From: Akkermansia muciniphila | GTDB taxonomy: Bacteria; Verrucomicrobiota; Verrucomicrobiia; Limisphaerales; UBA9464 | Direction of reading: 5' to 3' | Assembly (NCBI GenBank): GCA_945900455.1 | Contig: CAMDJH010000034.1 | Location: 1 to 34,478, forward strand | DNA: 34,478 nt | Part shown: piece by piece, positions 32,612-34,478 of the stretch | Layout: each line of letters starts with the position of its first letter | Position numbering within the stretch: the stretch's first letter is position 1 | Program-made: the position numbers and the translations under genes | Notes under the pieces: model-generated | Databases searched by the model: none | The model's input: the letters and a program-made list of their open reading frames with translations, nothing else | Told to the model about the DNA's origin: nothing

Positions 32612-34087
32612 TCAGAAGCCTTGCGCAGGACGATAGGCCCGGTAGAAGCGCAAAGGCAGGCCGGACGCGGCAGCATCGTCCACCGTGGCCGGGGCGGTAA
32701 CCGTCGAGAGGCTGTCCCAACTCAGGAAGTCATCCGTGGCTTCGATCACGTAGAGGTCGCCTGCCGCGCCGCTCAAAAGCGTTTGGAAATGGCCGTTGGA
32801 CAAATCCTGATAGGCGCTTAACGACGGCGTGGAGGACACCGGCAACATGTAATTGCGCGCTATATAATTCGCCACCGACTGACCGAGCGTGAATCCGTCC
32901 ACGATGGTGGTAAACGTGTGGATCCCGGCGTAGATGCGGCTCATGCCGATTTCGCGCTTACAGTCGGCGAACCCGCTGAAACTGCGCACTACGTTGGTCA
33001 GGTCATCTGACCCGAGGCTGAATGGGATGTCGTTGGCTCCAAAAACGCCGGCCAGCGCCCTGGCCGCCGCGCCACTGAACGTCGCGTGGCCCGACACGTA
33101 GTCTGGATGCGGCGGCGTCACCGTCAGCGGTGTCCAGTTCGGGTCCGCCACGGTGTCGGGATTGCCGTCGGTGTCCGCTTCACGAATCGCCGTAATGGGC
33201 CGCCACAGGGGAAAGATGTTGAACTTGGCGTCCCATGCGGCGATGCCGGCGTCGGCCAGGCAAAGATTGAGCATCGCAAACAGCCGCGCGTTTTGCGACA
33301 GCGTGTTGCCTTGTGAGACGGCCACGACTTGTGCGGCCACATTCCAATGTCCCGGCGGAGTCATCGTGCCCGCGCCGTCGAGCCAAAACCGGGCGATTTC
33401 CGTCTGGTCGGCCGTGCGCGTGGTGCTGTTGGTGTCGCCGAGTGATTTGACTTGGTTGAAATCGAATGTCCACTGGCTGCTGGTCAGCGCGGCCGGTCCG
33501 GCCGGACGAAACAAATCGGCGCGCGGCAAGGCGAATGTCTTGACGAAGGGCCACTGCGGCAATTGCGCGGGAGCGAACGCCGGCGGCGTCGGCTTCCATC
33601 GGCCTGGGATGTTGGTGACCACGTAAGACATTACGTTCGTGGAGCCGTCGCCCACACGCAGCGCGACGATGTCATTAGCCGTCGCCTGACCGAGCGCGAT
33701 GCCGTTGGACTTGGATGCGCCATCGGGGATGGCGGCAAGCGAGTTCATCCAGAGATTGCTGAGGATGACCTGTTGCGTCGGGTAGAGGCTAAGCAAGACG
33801 CCGTAACCGGCCGTGGCCGCCGCTGCTTCGCGGGATGTTCCGACCGGCGTGGCCGGTTGGGAATGATACGGCATGTGAGTTTTGTCCACCGCGTTGACCG
33901 CGTCGTAAATGGCGGTGTGAACCATCGCCAGGTTGCGCGAGGCAAACTGCGGCGTGGACCTGGCCGTGCGAATCGCGTTCAGCGAGGCGTTGTTCCAGTC
34001 CATAACTACGTCGGCTCGCGAGAGTGGAGCCAGAGAGGAGATCGAGGTTGCTATGAGGGCAGCTACGAGACTTGTTCTTGTGTTCAT
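32612..34087 (-). CDS. Exported vanadium-dependent haloperoxidase-like PAP2 protein
   Basis: The 491-residue product has a signal peptide (1-25, ending LSRADV) and the vanadate/phosphate-binding triad of the haloperoxidase-PAP2 superfamily. Lys288 and Arg296 lie in DAKFNIFPLWRPITAIR, Ser-Gly-His at 332-334 in DYVSGHATFSG, and Arg384 plus the catalytic His390 in SRIYAGIHTF. The helical N-terminal half (WNNASLNAIRTARSTP, MVHTAIYDAVNAV) is typical of bacterial vanadium chloro/bromoperoxidases. The last about 70 residues (DLYVIEATDDFLSWDSL ... PLRFYRAYRP) are a beta-rich tail of the kind seen at the end of many exported Verrucomicrobiota proteins. Whether it oxidises halide or hydrolyses phosphate cannot be decided. 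It is a single gene with no partner. Confidence 0.9.
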   Translation of the reverse strand: MNTRTSLVAALIATSISSLAPLSRADVVMDWNNASLNAIRTARSTPQFASRNLAMVHTAIYDAVNAVDKTHMPYHSQPATPVGTSREAAAATAGYGVLLSLYPTQQVILSNLWMNSLAAIPDGASKSNGIALGQATANDIVALRVGDGSTNVMSYVVTNIPGRWKPTPPAFAPAQLPQWPFVKTFALPRADLFRPAGPAALTSSQWTFDFNQVKSLGDTNSTTRTADQTEIARFWLDGAGTMTPPGHWNVAAQVVAVSQGNTLSQNARLFAMLNLCLADAGIAAWDAKFNIFPLWRPITAIREADTDGNPDTVADPNWTPLTVTPPHPDYVSGHATFSGAAARALAGVFGANDIPFSLGSDDLTNVVRSFSGFADCKREIGMSRIYAGIHTFTTIVDGFTLGQSVANYIARNYMLPVSSTPSLSAYQDLSNGHFQTLLSGAAGDLYVIEATDDFLSWDSLSTVTAPATVDDAAASGLPLRFYRAYRPAQGF

Positions 34088-34281
34088 AACATGTGTTGTT
34101 TTTGGTTTTCAGAGTTTGTCCCTTGTCTCGGGGAACGCAACGGACTTCAAGCAGGGTGAATAGAACAATAGCGAGCCGATTACGCAAACAAATGGTCATA
34201 ATGTGCCGCTAGTTCTAAAAGTTGAATTTGATTCGAGAACGGAATTGGGGCTCTTCCGTCTAATCAGTGGGTGAAAATGAA
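34088..34281. other. Upstream region of the haloperoxidase gene
   Basis: No gene is seen. It should hold the promoter of the haloperoxidase gene on the minus strand, but no clear hexamers or ribosome-binding site were assigned. Confidence 0.35.
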
Positions 34282-34389
34282 GCTTTCCAGCAGCAGGCAG
34301 GCGAGTCCGTTACGCGTGGCGACCGGCGGCGACGCGAGCTGGAGGCTCAAAGCTCGTCACCGCCGCTCGCCTGCCTGCTGCCAGAAAGC
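34282..34389. repeat. Long imperfect hairpin (24-base arms)
   Basis: GCTTTCCAGCAGCAGGCAGG (start of the 34282-34305 arm) is the inverse complement of the arm at 34366-34389 with two mismatches over 24 bases. A second inner pairing joins the cggcggcgac region (34324-34333) to gtcaccgccg (34356-34365), around a loop containing tggaggctcaaag. The bulged two-part stem recalls structured single-strand recombination sites, but the conserved attC ends are not present. The remaining bases to 34478 show nothing else. Confidence 0.7.
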
Positions 34390-34478
34390 CTGGCCCGCTG
34401 CGCAGGCGATCAGTGGTCGGACGTTGGTGAGTTCAATTGCGCTGTACTACACTGATAAAACGACACTTCTATCCGAAG

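Noticed and set aside
34282..34389. Integron attC site
   Set aside because: The hairpin is strong, but the conserved core (GTTRRRY and its partner) is not found at the ends and no integrase or cassette array is visible.
1..34478. CRISPR array, tRNA or rRNA genes
   Set aside because: No regularly spaced short repeats, cloverleaf-like sequences or rRNA-like stretches were recognised on either strand by eye.

Overview
The window looks like a chromosomal segment from a Verrucomicrobiota (Pedosphaera/Limisphaerales-like) or closely related PVC bacterium, probably an environmental genome. The evidence is the paired DUF1592-type cytochrome and DUF1552 genes, a DUF1080 protein, a prepilin-type protein with the [18 protein letters not shown] leader, a PVC-style Ser/Thr kinase fragment, a REP-associated transposase remnant, and a fairly high GC content judged by eye. 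No tRNA, rRNA or CRISPR was seen.

Layout. 1-2 kb: three minus-strand genes (exported methyltransferase, class I glutamine-amidotransferase-like hydrolase, small hypothetical) with a REP-like palindrome. 2.3-5.3 kb: a zone of gene debris containing an RtcA fragment, a 791-codon frame stitched from three dehydrogenase genes, and a 5'-truncated gluconokinase. 5.4-6.7 kb: an exported M19 dipeptidase. 7.2-13.7 kb: a minus-strand heavy-metal RND efflux operon (membrane-fusion lipoprotein, RND pump, DUF3147 membrane protein, outer-membrane factor), whose upstream gene is cut by a mobile element. 13.7-15.1 kb: two mini-elements and an exonuclease fragment. 15.2-18.6 kb: the DUF1592/DUF1552 pair. 18.8-22.1 kb: a damaged DUF1080 gene, a cupin, then fragments of a flavodoxin-family gene, thrS, a transposase and a RAYT. 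22.1-26.3 kb: a prepilin-like protein, a YCII protein and a secreted protein with four 116-residue repeats. 26.3-27 kb: a kinase fragment between two mobile-element remnants. 27-31 kb: an exported nitrilase-fold hydrolase translationally coupled to an FG-GAP protein. 31.1-32.4 kb: a MITE next to a 5'-truncated ISAzo13-type transposase. 32.6-34.1 kb: an exported vanadium-haloperoxidase-like protein, then a long hairpin.

The most unusual theme is mobile DNA with linked gene decay. Copies A, C and E are internally deleted derivatives of one integrase-type IS. They share the same deletion junction, terminal inverted repeats of the form CGTANGGTCAAAAACTC, and a remnant frame fusing the two ends of the transposase (still open at 111 aa in A and E). 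Copies B, D and F are further deletion products. A second family is a pair of 200-bp MITEs with AATGGGGTCA termini. A third motif (TTGACGCTCCGCGATTA) sits at or beside junctions where genes are cut. Many truncated housekeeping genes lie next to these elements. Assembly chimerism cannot be excluded from sequence alone, so read-level checks are proposed.
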